From assembly GCA_022787085.1 (NCBI GenBank), contig JALFVE010000049.1, positions 1 through 64,000 of the forward strand: a stretch of 64,000 nucleotides of DNA. The letters are read 5' to 3'. Both the position numbers and the translations under genes were made by a program. Positions 27,184 through 37,138 of this stretch are shown here, piece by piece (the first letter of the stretch is position 1; each line of letters starts with the position of its first letter). The notes below the pieces were generated by a model. It saw only the letters and a program-made list of their open reading frames with translations. It made no database searches and was not told where the DNA came from. This DNA is from Oscillospiraceae bacterium. GTDB lineage: Bacteria > Bacillota > Clostridia > Oscillospirales > Ruminococcaceae.

Positions 27184-28866
27184 ATGTCAAAATATGATTT
27201 TAAGATCGATCTGTCAGAAAACACATCCACAGGTCTGATACTAAAAAAAATCAGACCGGGCAGCACAGTGCTTGAATTTGGCTGTGCAACCGGAAGAATG
27301 ACCAGGTATATGCAGGAAGAACTGCATTGTCAGGTATATATCGTTGAGATCGACAAAGAGGCATATGAAACAGCTTTGCAATATGCCGCAGACGGTGTAT
27401 GCGGCGATATTATGGATATGGAGTGGAAGGAGAAATTTTCGGATATCCTCTTTGATCATATCCTTTTTGCTGATGTGCTTGAACATCTGCCCGATCCCGA
27501 TTTTGCTGTCAGAGAGGCTGCAAAGCTGCTTGTTCCCGAGGGAAATATAATTTTCTCTATTCCGAATATTACCCATAATGATATTATCCTGAAAGCGATC
27601 AGTGATCATTTTGATTATACTGATGTCGGATTGCTTGACAACACTCATATCCATTTCTGGGGACTGAAAAATATAAAGCCCTTTGCAGAAAAAAATGGGC
27701 TGTTTATCCATAGCATTGATGCCACCTTCTGCGATACGGGCTGTTCCGAACAGTACAAGGGAGATCTTCGGAATATCCCGACGATTCTGCTGAATATCCT
27801 CAATGAAAGAGACTTCGGAAACGTTTATCAGTTTGTTTGCACCATGGAGCGTCAGATCCCTGAAAATAAGGTTATGCTTTCTTCGAAAAAAACAGGTATA
27901 ATAAGCAGTCTTTACATTGATCTGGGACAGGGCTTTGATGAGGAAGATAAGCTCTGCTTTAGAACTGAGGCGGCTGAGGATGGAAGCTATATTCTTAATT
28001 ATGTGTTGGAGAATACGGAGAAAATTCAGAAAATACGCTTTGATCCTGTGGAAGGGCAGGGCTGTATTCTGAAAAATCTGATGATCTGTCAGGGTGACGA
28101 AGTTCTTACTATGTCATTCAGCAGCAGTATATCCCTTGATAACGGGGTTTTGCTGATCGGCAATGACCCGATGGTGTCTGTCACGCTTCTGTCTGACAGT
28201 GCGCCTGTAGAGATCAAGGCTCAGATATTGCTGATATCAGATGCTGAATATGTTGATACACTGATCGGAAATATTAGATACGTCCGTATGTACGCCGACA
28301 GTCTCAAAGCCGATAACGATACCTTAAAATCGGACTATGATAATCTGAAAGCTGATAACGAGGCTTTAAAATCGGAGTATGATAATCTGAAGGCAGATAA
28401 CGATATCTTAAAATCGGACTATGATATTTTGAAGGCTGATAACACGGCTTTAAAATCGGACTATAATAATCTGAAGGCAGATAACGATATCTTAAAATCG
28501 GACTATAATAATCTGAAGGCAGATAACGATATCTTAAAATCGGACTATGATAGTTTGAAGGCTGATAACAAGGCTTTAAAATCGGACTATGATAATCTGA
28601 AGGCAGATAACGAGGATTTAAAAACTGACTATGGTAAGCTCATAACAGAAAACGCAAATCTGAAAGAAGCTTTGCTGGCAGAATCCATTAGAAATAATGC
28701 TTATGCACAGCTTGTTGATGCAAAGGAAGAAATGCTTATTCTTTACAAGCAGCGTAATGATGAGCTGCTTAATAAAATAAGTGAACTGACAGATCAGATA
28801 AATATGTATCAGAGCAGAAAATGCGTTCGCCTGGCTGATATGCTGGGAAGAAAATTCAGAAAATAA
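27184..28866 (+). CDS. SAM methyltransferase with long repeat-built coiled coil (WbdD-like layout)
   Basis: 560 residues. The N-terminal class I methyltransferase has VLEFGCATGRMTRYM (SAM loop, about residue 23), LFADVLEHLPDPDFAVREA and SIPNITHNDI (about 95-130). About 230-355 is a beta-rich domain (SLYIDLGQGFDEEDKLCFRT). Residues 374-485 are eight tandem 14-residue units of type LKADNDILKSDYDN, two heptads each, giving a continuous coiled coil. The C terminus is basic. It sits directly before the ABC transporter Wzm/Wzt. In E. coli O9a, WbdD combines a methyltransferase with a coiled-coil ruler that caps the chain and sets its length; the same role is my inference here. No kinase domain is seen. 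Confidence 0.8.
   Translation: MSKYDFKIDLSENTSTGLILKKIRPGSTVLEFGCATGRMTRYMQEELHCQVYIVEIDKEAYETALQYAADGVCGDIMDMEWKEKFSDILFDHILFADVLEHLPDPDFAVREAAKLLVPEGNIIFSIPNITHNDIILKAISDHFDYTDVGLLDNTHIHFWGLKNIKPFAEKNGLFIHSIDATFCDTGCSEQYKGDLRNIPTILLNILNERDFGNVYQFVCTMERQIPENKVMLSSKKTGIISSLYIDLGQGFDEEDKLCFRTEAAEDGSYILNYVLENTEKIQKIRFDPVEGQGCILKNLMICQGDEVLTMSFSSSISLDNGVLLIGNDPMVSVTLLSDSAPVEIKAQILLISDAEYVDTLIGNIRYVRMYADSLKADNDTLKSDYDNLKADNEALKSEYDNLKADNDILKSDYDILKADNTALKSDYNNLKADNDILKSDYNNLKADNDILKSDYDSLKADNKALKSDYDNLKADNEDLKTDYGKLITENANLKEALLAESIRNNAYAQLVDAKEEMLILYKQRNDELLNKISELTDQINMYQSRKCVRLADMLGRKFRK
28303..28638 (+). repeat. Eight in-frame 42-bp tandem repeats
   Basis: Units start at 28303, 28345, 28387, 28429, 28471, 28513, 28555 and 28597. 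The core AAATCGGACTAT is kept in six of eight and nearly kept in the others. Units 3-4 and 6-7 are near copies as an 84-bp pair, and units 5 and 6 differ at only a few bases, so recent expansion is likely. Each unit adds 14 residues, so copy-number change keeps the reading frame. Confidence 0.95.
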
Positions 28867-28889
28867 AGTTGCGAGTGTGAAATATATCC

Positions 28890-30296
28890 ATGAAAAAAAT
28901 CACTGTAAAAAAGAAAAAACTGTGCAAAATATTTTGTGCAGTGATTACAGTTCTCTTAAATGTGTATTTTATTTATTATTTCCTTTCAAAACCGCAGATA
29001 AATGATATGGCGGTCAGGATAAATTATGAATCCTCAGCTGCAAACACTATACAGATTTTTTATTCCACGGACACCGAGCCTCTGTTTTCGGAGGACAGAG
29101 CTGTAAAATTCGAGTATATACAGACGGATGTCCCTCAGGAATTGTATGCCGAGCTTCCGACAGAGCTTACTTATTTACGAATAGATTTCGGAGATAAGGC
29201 GGGAATTGCGGTGTTGTCGGAACCGAAGCTCTGCATAGGCAGCAAGTCAATGGATATGGATATTTCAGGGACTCCGGTAATTGAAAGCTTTCTCGGCAGT
29301 ATCCGTAATGAAAACGGCAGACTGTTTATCACAACGGAAGATACTGATCCTTATATTGTTTTTTCCGCCGAGGAAATGAAGATCCCCGAGGCTTTGGAGC
29401 ATTACAGCAGCAGCCGAAGAACTGAAAATATTATTTTCGCAGTATTGATATGTATGGCGGTCGATCTGGTATCGGTGATGTTTATCCTTAATTTTGATGA
29501 GCTTATCGGAATACCTCTGAATATATTCAGAGAGAGAAAAATGTTTGCGAATCTTGTGAAAAATGACTTTCAGGCAAGATTTGCAGGCTCGTATTTCGGC
29601 GTTTTCTGGGCATTTGTTCAGCCTCTGATAACAATGGCATTGTATTGGTTTGTATTTCAGGTGGGACTGCGTGCGGGAAATGTTAGCGATTATCCTTTTA
29701 TACTGTTTCTGATGTCCGGAATGATACCCTGGCTGTATTTTTCCGAAGCACTCAGCGGCTCCACAAATTCCCTGGCAGAATACAGCTATCTTGTTAAAAA
29801 GGTATTATTCAACGTTGAGATAATCCCTGCCCTGAAAACAGCTTCTTCTTTGTTTGTACACATAGCTTTTGTGGTATTCTTGTCTGTGATATGCATAGTT
29901 TATGGATTCACACCCTCTCTGTACTGGCTGCAGCTCTTGTATTACATTCCCTGTACAGCCTTTCTGGCACTGGGCTTATCCTATATCACAGCCTCCTGTA
30001 CCGCTTTTTTCAAGGATACGATACAGATAGTAAATATATTCCTGACAATAGGCGTCTGGATCACTCCTGTAATGTGGAATCCTGTGGGTACGATACCAGA
30101 AGCACTGCATACTGTTTTCAGGCTTAATCCTGTTTACTATATAGTTGACGGGTTCAGGGATTCTATGCTCGCAAAGGTCTGGTTCTGGGAAAAACCGGTC
30201 TGGACGGTGGGATTCTGGCTGATATCCGTTACTGTATATATTATAGGCGTAAAGCTATTTAATAAATTGAAGGTGCATTTTGCTGATGTATTATAA
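28890..30296 (+). CDS. ABC-2 polysaccharide export permease (Wzm) with N-terminal ectodomain
   Basis: Membrane subunit of a polysaccharide ABC exporter. The C-terminal about 250 residues are a standard ABC-2 permease: FANLVKNDFQARFAGSYFGV, then FWAFVQPLITMALYWFVFQV, six hydrophobic segments, and the closing GFRDSMLAKVWFWEKPVW. Unusually, about 215 residues precede it: a membrane segment (about 12-32), an about 150-residue predicted external beta domain (IQIFYSTDTEPLFSEDRAV, LTYLRIDFGD), and a second membrane segment (about 187-207). Typical Wzm/TagG/RgpC proteins are 260-280 residues and lack this. Partner ATPase follows 14 bp later. Confidence 0.88.
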   Translation: MKKITVKKKKLCKIFCAVITVLLNVYFIYYFLSKPQINDMAVRINYESSAANTIQIFYSTDTEPLFSEDRAVKFEYIQTDVPQELYAELPTELTYLRIDFGDKAGIAVLSEPKLCIGSKSMDMDISGTPVIESFLGSIRNENGRLFITTEDTDPYIVFSAEEMKIPEALEHYSSSRRTENIIFAVLICMAVDLVSVMFILNFDELIGIPLNIFRERKMFANLVKNDFQARFAGSYFGVFWAFVQPLITMALYWFVFQVGLRAGNVSDYPFILFLMSGMIPWLYFSEALSGSTNSLAEYSYLVKKVLFNVEIIPALKTASSLFVHIAFVVFLSVICIVYGFTPSLYWLQLLYYIPCTAFLALGLSYITASCTAFFKDTIQIVNIFLTIGVWITPVMWNPVGTIPEALHTVFRLNPVYYIVDGFRDSMLAKVWFWEKPVWTVGFWLISVTVYIIGVKLFNKLKVHFADVL

Positions 30297-30310
30297 GGAT
30301 TGATTTGATT

Positions 30311-31543
30311 ATGAACAGCGTAATTTCGGTAAAAAACGTTACCAAAATCTATAAAATTTATGATGATCCCAAGGATAGATTCAAGGATGCTCTGGGACTT
30401 GAAAAGAACAAGCAGCATTATAAAAATTTCTATGCTCTCAATAACGTTTCCTTTGAGGTCGGCAAGGGCGAGATAGTGGGTATCGTGGGAAGAAACGGCT
30501 CCGGAAAATCCACTATCCTGAAGATACTTACCGGCGTACTGAATCCGACGGAGGGTTCAGTGCATATCGAAGGAAAGGTCGCTGCTCTGCTGGAGCTGGG
30601 TGCAGGCTTCAATATGGAATATACGGGAATGAAAAATATTTATCTCAATGCGACCATGATGCACGTCAGCGAAAAAGAAATCGAAGAAAAGATACCCGAT
30701 ATACTTGCCTTTGCCGATATCGGCGATTATATCAATCAGCCTGTGAAAACATATTCAAGCGGTATGTTTGTCAGACTTGCATTTGCATTGGCGATAAATG
30801 TGGATCCCGATGTTCTGATCGTTGACGAAGCACTTGCGGTGGGTGATACAAGATTTCAGCTCAAATGCATGGATAAATTTACAGAATTTATTCAGGCGGG
30901 CAAGACCATACTGTTCGTTACTCACGATGTCAATGCTGTGAAACGGTTTTGTAGCCGTGCAATCTGGCTCAATCAGGGTCAGCTCATTATGGACGGAAAT
31001 ACAGATGAGGTCACAGACAGATATCTTGATTTTCTTAAGAGTGATATGATTATCAGCGAATTTCTTGACTCTGTAAACAGAAACAAGGAGCAGGCTGATC
31101 AGCAGCATCCGGATATAGATCTCAGCAATGTGGACATTGTGTCCATACATGAGCTGCATATGTATGACGATCAGGGCAGTGAGATAGACAATATCATTCA
31201 TGGGAGCCGCGTCAAATTAAAGGTAAGCTATATTGTGGCGGATGAAACAATTGAATCACCTCTTCTGGGTGTAGCCATCAGAAGCATTGACAATGAATAT
31301 ATCTGCGGAATAAACACAAAGCTCGACAAGAAAACAATTCCATGGAAAAAAGGATATAACGAGATCGAGCTGTATTACGATAATTTCAACCTTATTGGCG
31401 GGGAATATTATTTCGATGTGGGTATCTTCGATAATACGGGTATTGTTTCTCTTGATTATGCAGCAAGGAAGAAAACATTTTTTGTTCAGATGGACTATAT
31501 TGCAGAGGGTATTGTAGTACTAAGTCATAAGTGGGAAGTGTAG
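30311..31543 (+). CDS. Polysaccharide ABC exporter ATPase with Wzt-type C-terminal domain
   Basis: ATP-binding subunit pairing with the permease upstream. The nucleotide-binding domain (about 1-245) has Walker A GRNGSGKST, the signature YSSGMFVRL, Walker B DVLIVDEALAVGD and the His switch FVTHD; the LLELGAGF segment is typical of Wzt/TagH/RgpD. The C-terminal region (about 270-410) is a beta-sandwich of the Wzt_C kind (NIIHGSRVKLKVSYIV, YFDVGIFDNTG). In O9a-type systems that domain binds the capped polymer end. ATG 30311 is preferred over TTG 30305 (AAGGA upstream). 411 residues. Confidence 0.92.
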   Translation: MNSVISVKNVTKIYKIYDDPKDRFKDALGLEKNKQHYKNFYALNNVSFEVGKGEIVGIVGRNGSGKSTILKILTGVLNPTEGSVHIEGKVAALLELGAGFNMEYTGMKNIYLNATMMHVSEKEIEEKIPDILAFADIGDYINQPVKTYSSGMFVRLAFALAINVDPDVLIVDEALAVGDTRFQLKCMDKFTEFIQAGKTILFVTHDVNAVKRFCSRAIWLNQGQLIMDGNTDEVTDRYLDFLKSDMIISEFLDSVNRNKEQADQQHPDIDLSNVDIVSIHELHMYDDQGSEIDNIIHGSRVKLKVSYIVADETIESPLLGVAIRSIDNEYICGINTKLDKKTIPWKKGYNEIELYYDNFNLIGGEYYFDVGIFDNTGIVSLDYAARKKTFFVQMDYIAEGIVVLSHKWEV

Positions 31544-31547
31544 GATC

Positions 31548-34076
31548 ATGAGAAATTTAAGCGAAAACGATCTTCAGCAATATCATCTTGAGGATGAAGC
31601 AAGTATTAAAGCGTATCACAGATGGCTGAGGGAACAGGACAGGCATAAGGAGGAAAAGACAGAGCTTTCGTATAAGCCCATGTTTTCAGTGGTCATGCCT
31701 GTATATAATACTGTTACCGAACAGCTTACGGCAGCAATCGGATCGGTTCTGGCTCAGGACTATGATAATTATGAGCTTATTCTTGTGGACGATCATTCAA
31801 CATGGGACAATGTTATCCCTGTGCTGAAGTCATACGAGAGTAATGAACATGTTCACGTTATTTACAGAGAAACAAACGGTCATATTTCAGTTGCCACAAA
31901 TGACGGTCTGAATCAGGCAAAGGGCGATTTTATCGTTTTTATGGACTGTGATGATACTATTGAAACTGATGCCTTTTATGAATTTGCCAAAAAGCTGAAT
32001 GAAGATCCCGAGCTGGATTTTATTTACAGCGATGAGGATAAAATAACCGCCGACGGCAAGCTCAGACATATGCCTTTTTTTAAGCCTGACTGGTCTCCCG
32101 ATCTGTTTATGACTATGAATTATACCAATCACCTTTCCGTTTACAGGGCGTCCCTCGTAAAGCAGACAGGCGGTCTGCGCAGCGAATACAACGGCTCTCA
32201 GGATTATGATTTTGTGCTGCGGTTTATGGAGCTTTCCGATAACAGCAGGGTGGGTCATATCAGCAGGATACTTTATCACTGGCGGGAAAGAAAGGAATCC
32301 GTCGCTTTTGCCAAAGGCTCTAAAAATTATGCCGCAGAGGCGGCGAAAAAGGCTAAAGAGGAATGTCTTGCCCGCAGAGGCTTATCGGGACAGGTTATTT
32401 ATGAACCCAATATTTCTCAGTTTTATATTGCTTATGATGTGCTGGGCGAGCCCTTGATAAGCATTGTTATTCCTTCAAAGGACAATCCCAGTATCCTAAA
32501 GCAGTGTATTGATTCTGTTAACAGAGTTACAAAATACAGAAATTATGAGATAATTGTTGTGGATAACGGCAGCTCTCCCGAAAATAAAAGCATTATAGAG
32601 AGCTATCTCAAGGATAATAATGCGGTTTATATTTATGAGAAAAAGGAATTTAATTTCTCCTATATGTGCAACTGCGGCTATAAAGCCTCAAAGGGTGAAT
32701 ATGTCCTCTTTTTAAACGATGATATCGAAGTCTTTCAGCCTGATTGGCTGGAAAGAATGGCAGGTGCATTTCAGCAGCCTTATATCGGGGCTGTGGGTGC
32801 AAAGCTGCTGTATCCCGACAGCACTCTTATTCAGCACGCAGGTGTTGCCAATATCAAGGAAGGCCCCAGCCATTCTTTTTTAAGGGCTGATGATAATGCC
32901 GCTTATTATTTTGGCTTCAGCAAGGCTGATTATAACTGCATTGCCGTAACAGGTGCCTGTCTTATGGTCAGCAGAAAGATTTTGAATAAAATAAACGGCT
33001 TTGATGAATCCTTTCCAGTTGCTTATAATGATGTGGACCTGTGTTACAGGATCTATGAATCGGGATATTACATTGTGCAGCGCAATGATGTTATCGCTTA
33101 TCATCATGAATCTCTAAGCCGGGGAAACGATATGCTCGACGAGAAAAAGCTGCTGAGACTCAGCTGCGAAAGAAACAGATTATATGCCAAGCACCCTTCA
33201 ATTGGAAATAAAGATCCCTTTATGAACTGTCATCTTCACACATACAGCAGTGTACTGGATCTTGAACCGGTATTCTATCAGATATCAAGATATTCGCTGC
33301 CTGTGGCACAGGATGATGTATTAGGAAGTATTGATTCCATTACAGCTACAAGCTATCTGAGAATAGCCGGCTGGGCAGGACTTGCAGACGAGGATAACAC
33401 AAAAGTCACTGTAAATGTTCTGCTTAGGGATATTTATGGAGTCTGCTGCCGTGCAGAAACGCAGTCAATGATTCGCCATGATGTTTATGAGGCCTTTGAA
33501 AAACGGAAGGATATGCTGCACAGCGGCTTTGACACTATTATTGATATAAATATTATAAAGCTGAACACTGTCCCTTATGATATTGGGATTGAGATAATCG
33601 ACAGCAGCGGAATATCACATATAAAATGGTTTCATTATAAATACCGGACAGAATACCCACAAAAGCTCAGGCAGTTTCTCAAGCCGGAGCAGCTCACAGA
33701 GATAAATGCAAACCTGCATGACCTTGATGTCAGATTAAGCATTGATGAGACTCTGCGCATAGATAACGGCATCAGGATCAAAGGATTTGCAATCCTTGAT
33801 ACTAACAATAATTATCTGTATTCCAAAAAAATCGTGCTTCGCAGTTCCAATGGAAAATTACTTGTATTCGAGACATTCCCGGATGAAAGAATTGATGTTG
33901 CTTTATATTTTCCGGAAATTCATTTTATAAGGAATTCCGGATTTATCTGCTATATCCTGGAAGATTTGCTGGACGAGGATGAACAGTATTCAGTTGAGAT
34001 ATTGTTTGAAAATATTCTGGATAATAATCGATTTATGATTGCTACAGGTAAACATATCAGCAAATCAAATGCCTGA
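31548..34076 (+). CDS. Two-domain GT2 glycosyltransferase with C-terminal beta tail
   Basis: 842 residues, starting 4 bp after the ATPase gene. First GT-A domain about 40-270 (MFSVVMPVYNTVTEQLTAAI, LVDDHSTWDN, VFMDCDDTIE). Second about 300-535 (ISIVIPSKDNPSILKQCIDS, VVDNGSSPENK, LFLNDDIEVF, FPVAYNDVDLCYRIYE). The last about 250 residues lack GT motifs and look like a beta-sandwich (YLRIAGWAGLADEDNTKVTV) plus a further segment. It is the second dual GT2 of the locus and shares domain order with the protein at 24695 except that the accessory part is C-terminal. Donor sugar unknown; rhamnose is plausible. Confidence 0.85.
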   Translation: MRNLSENDLQQYHLEDEASIKAYHRWLREQDRHKEEKTELSYKPMFSVVMPVYNTVTEQLTAAIGSVLAQDYDNYELILVDDHSTWDNVIPVLKSYESNEHVHVIYRETNGHISVATNDGLNQAKGDFIVFMDCDDTIETDAFYEFAKKLNEDPELDFIYSDEDKITADGKLRHMPFFKPDWSPDLFMTMNYTNHLSVYRASLVKQTGGLRSEYNGSQDYDFVLRFMELSDNSRVGHISRILYHWRERKESVAFAKGSKNYAAEAAKKAKEECLARRGLSGQVIYEPNISQFYIAYDVLGEPLISIVIPSKDNPSILKQCIDSVNRVTKYRNYEIIVVDNGSSPENKSIIESYLKDNNAVYIYEKKEFNFSYMCNCGYKASKGEYVLFLNDDIEVFQPDWLERMAGAFQQPYIGAVGAKLLYPDSTLIQHAGVANIKEGPSHSFLRADDNAAYYFGFSKADYNCIAVTGACLMVSRKILNKINGFDESFPVAYNDVDLCYRIYESGYYIVQRNDVIAYHHESLSRGNDMLDEKKLLRLSCERNRLYAKHPSIGNKDPFMNCHLHTYSSVLDLEPVFYQISRYSLPVAQDDVLGSIDSITATSYLRIAGWAGLADEDNTKVTVNVLLRDIYGVCCRAETQSMIRHDVYEAFEKRKDMLHSGFDTIIDINIIKLNTVPYDIGIEIIDSSGISHIKWFHYKYRTEYPQKLRQFLKPEQLTEINANLHDLDVRLSIDETLRIDNGIRIKGFAILDTNNNYLYSKKIVLRSSNGKLLVFETFPDERIDVALYFPEIHFIRNSGFICYILEDLLDEDEQYSVEILFENILDNNRFMIATGKHISKSNA

Positions 34077-34144
34077 GAGATGGGTATAATAATTATGTAT
34101 ATTCTGATTTATTAAGGAAAGCTATTTGAACGGAGGTAATTAGA

Positions 34145-36877
34145 TTGAAATCAATTCTTGCAAAAGCCGGGTGTGCTGTTATCGTTATGATTCTTCTCAT
34201 ATGCCTTGCCTTCATTCAGGTGCAGAGATCATCCGATGATGCTGTTTGTATTGATAATCCCTCGGAAGGGATAACTGTCGGACCCATTGATCAGGGAAAG
34301 GTCATCAAACAGACGTTTTATTCAGAATATAATGGCCTCAGAATTATGCACATACAATTTGCAACTTATGCCAGAATAAACAGTTCTGATGTCACGATTC
34401 AGTTGTATGATGAAAGAAGTAAAGAGCTTATTATGGGTCGGATTCTGAACGCAGCAGAGCTTGCCGATAATGAATATATTGAAATAGACATTCCCCAGCA
34501 GAATGATTCTAAAGGAAAATATTACGCTATTGTTATATATTCCAATGCCGATTCTGACAATGCTGTTACTATCTGGGCGTCTGAGGGTACTTCATATTTG
34601 AATGGAGAGCTTTTCGTAAATGATACAGCTGCTGACATGGATATATCCTTTAAGGTCGGATATAACAAGACCTTGTCCACAGGCTTCAGTAAGTTCCTGA
34701 TAATGACTGTGATGATGCTTCTCTGCGGTGTATCTGCTGTCTCCTATGCTTTGATTTCAAAGAAATACAATTTGCTTGCGCTTAAAATTGTATTCGGAGG
34801 TCTGTTCAGTATATTTTTTGCTGTTGCTTTTGTCGGAATTTATTGCTATATTGCACCCGGAAGCATTGAATATGAAATGTCCGGAGCTAATTGTGTGCGG
34901 GGCTGTATATTTGCTGTAATAGGTGTGTTTGCATATCTGAATATTATTGTAGAAAAAGAGAAGCTTTGGAATTTTATATTTGAAAAAAGATGGTATGCGG
35001 CATTATTTGCATTTATATTCGCATTTTCTCTGAAGCTGAATTTTTCAAATGTATCTTGTTTTGATTTTTACATTCAGCCGGATATCCGCTCAGAATATAC
35101 TCAGCCGGTCTTAGGCATTTCTCGGGACATCAGAAGCGATGAATGGCTGGTTGAAACTCCCAGAAGAATATCAGGCTCGTACAGTGATTATGGTCCGGAA
35201 AACCATATCATGAGGGGGACTGAAAATAAAAATCTTCCGGCATCTAATTTATATAAAGGATATTCAGCACTGTATAATCCATTTAACTGGGGATTCCTTT
35301 TATTTGGACCTGAATACGGCATGAGTTGGTTATGGTGCGGGCTTTATATCATGTCGTTTATGGTATCCTTTGAGCTTTCATTGATACTTTCAAAAGGTAA
35401 AAGATTCTATGCTCTTTTAGGAGCAGTTCTGATCTCTTTATCATCATTTTCCTTATGGTGGTCTATTATGACCTATTCCGTATCAATGCAGGGAATTATT
35501 GTCTGTGCATACCATTTTATTAACACAGACAGCAGAAAAAAACGTATTCTTTTGGCTGTATGCTTTTCGTTTGCATTTTCATTCTTTGTATGCTCGCTAT
35601 ATCCCGCATGGCAGGTGCCTCTCGCTTATATTCTTATGGCATTTGCAGCATGGCTGTTATTAGATTACTTTGACAGGATCAGAAGCTTTAAGGCTGCTGA
35701 TTGGCTGATACTTGGTGCAGCGGTTGTTTTTTCTGCGTCTGTGATACTGGCATATTTGTATGACATGAGGGACTATACTCAGGGAATTATGGGGACCGTA
35801 TATCCCGGCGCACGTTTTGATACAGGCGGTTTTAGTTTATCAAAGATATTCTGTTATCCACAGTCGCTGTTCTATTCCTTCCATGATACAGGAAACAACA
35901 GCGAAGCAGGTGTGTTTTACTGCCTTTTTCCAATTCCTATTATATTCTCAGCATATATTGCAGTTAAGCAGATCATTGCAAAAATAAAGGACAAGTCGGT
36001 CAGAATGGATAAGCTGAATCTATGCCTGCTTGCAGTCGGCATATTCCTTATCACATATTGCACCGTAGGTTTCCCGAAATGGCTCGCAGGTATAACCTTA
36101 ATGAGCTATTCCACTGCGCTCAGAGCTGTTGATTTTATCAGCTTGTTATGCATTTATATGATGATAAGACATTTTTCAGAAGATAATGAGAAGTTCAGAT
36201 TGCCCCTTGGAGTTTGTGCGATAATTACCTTTATTTCGGTGATAATCTCAATGTACTACTCTCAGACTCTGTATCCCACATATCTTACGCAGATACTGAC
36301 TGCTATAAGTGCTTTGCTTACATTCGGTTTCGGTATGGCATATTTTACAAGAATTTCAGAAAAAAACAGAAATTTCATACTTTCTATTGTGATGACTGTA
36401 AATATTATTGGCGGAATAACTGTTCTTCCCATAAACCGAGGAGCAGATGCACTGCTTAAAAAGCCTGCATCGGCTGCAGTACAGAGTATTGTACGGAATG
36501 ATAAGGAGGCAAAATGGGCTGCTTGCAATGATATTGTTTCAGGACAGTTTTTAGCGGCTAACGGCGCTCCCTGCATTACTTCCGTAAACTATATGCCCAA
36601 TTTCCAACTGTGGAACACTCTTGATAAGGATGGGGCTTATAACGACATCTATAACCGATATTGTCACGTCAGCATGATATTTACTGATGAACCTACCAGC
36701 TTTGATCTTATCGGCGCGGATCTGATCAGAGTAAACCTTTCCTATGAAGATATGGACGATGCTCAGATAAAATATTTATTCTCGCTTTCTCCCATATATG
36801 AAGACTCTGATTATGTGGATTTTGAGGAGATATATCATGAGAGCAATGTGTTTATCTATAAGGTAAACTATCTGTGA
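34145..36877 (+). CDS. Large multi-pass membrane protein, probable GT-C glycosyltransferase
   Basis: 910 residues. TTG start at 34145 with GGAGG six to ten bases upstream. One N-terminal membrane segment, then an extracytoplasmic beta domain (about 35-170; GKVIKQTFYSEYNGLRIMHI), then about 12 or more membrane helices, and a soluble C-terminal region of about 140 residues. Between helices are loops with Asp/Glu and aromatics (LGISRDIRSDEW, NPFNWGFLLFGPEYG) as in lipid-phosphate-sugar-using GT-C enzymes. Together with the DPM1-like GT2 and DUF2304 protein downstream it could add a side group to the exported polymer (inference, by analogy with GacL). No exact family is recognised by eye. Confidence 0.7.
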   Translation: MKSILAKAGCAVIVMILLICLAFIQVQRSSDDAVCIDNPSEGITVGPIDQGKVIKQTFYSEYNGLRIMHIQFATYARINSSDVTIQLYDERSKELIMGRILNAAELADNEYIEIDIPQQNDSKGKYYAIVIYSNADSDNAVTIWASEGTSYLNGELFVNDTAADMDISFKVGYNKTLSTGFSKFLIMTVMMLLCGVSAVSYALISKKYNLLALKIVFGGLFSIFFAVAFVGIYCYIAPGSIEYEMSGANCVRGCIFAVIGVFAYLNIIVEKEKLWNFIFEKRWYAALFAFIFAFSLKLNFSNVSCFDFYIQPDIRSEYTQPVLGISRDIRSDEWLVETPRRISGSYSDYGPENHIMRGTENKNLPASNLYKGYSALYNPFNWGFLLFGPEYGMSWLWCGLYIMSFMVSFELSLILSKGKRFYALLGAVLISLSSFSLWWSIMTYSVSMQGIIVCAYHFINTDSRKKRILLAVCFSFAFSFFVCSLYPAWQVPLAYILMAFAAWLLLDYFDRIRSFKAADWLILGAAVVFSASVILAYLYDMRDYTQGIMGTVYPGARFDTGGFSLSKIFCYPQSLFYSFHDTGNNSEAGVFYCLFPIPIIFSAYIAVKQIIAKIKDKSVRMDKLNLCLLAVGIFLITYCTVGFPKWLAGITLMSYSTALRAVDFISLLCIYMMIRHFSEDNEKFRLPLGVCAIITFISVIISMYYSQTLYPTYLTQILTAISALLTFGFGMAYFTRISEKNRNFILSIVMTVNIIGGITVLPINRGADALLKKPASAAVQSIVRNDKEAKWAACNDIVSGQFLAANGAPCITSVNYMPNFQLWNTLDKDGAYNDIYNRYCHVSMIFTDEPTSFDLIGADLIRVNLSYEDMDDAQIKYLFSLSPIYEDSDYVDFEEIYHESNVFIYKVNYL

Positions 36878-36945
36878 TATAGTGATATTTGTTTTGTGAC
36901 TGCTCAAAAAATATGGGATCGGGTACTAAAAACTGATTTTGATGA

Positions 36946-37128
36946 CAGCATGATGATAAATTTTTAGCACTTAATCTTGCAAAGTCCCTCGGCATGGACT
37001 ATGCCATAGATTGCCTGTATTTTGACCTGTGGATCATGCTGAATATGCCGTACAGAAATAAGGCCAGCTCAGAGCCCGCAGATGCGAGAACTTGTTTTCG
37101 GGGATTTTTGAGGAGTTTTAGGAAATAA
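36946..37128 (+). pseudogene. Possible gene remnant of unknown family
   Basis: The 389-base gap between the GT-C-like gene and the GT4 gene holds an open frame from 36946 to the TAA at 37128. It reads LALNLAKSLGMDYAIDCL and then YFDLWIMLNMPYRNK and looks protein-like, resembling the tail of some cell-surface enzyme. There is no ribosome site before the internal ATG (36994) and no upstream start. I do not recognise the family. It may be the end of a lost gene, which would mark a recombination point inside the locus. Confidence 0.35.
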
Positions 37129-37138
37129 AAAAATAATG

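Noticed and set aside
28303..28638. Possible CRISPR-like array from the regular 42-bp repeats
   Set aside because: There are no unique spacers; the repeats are back to back and all in frame within one protein.
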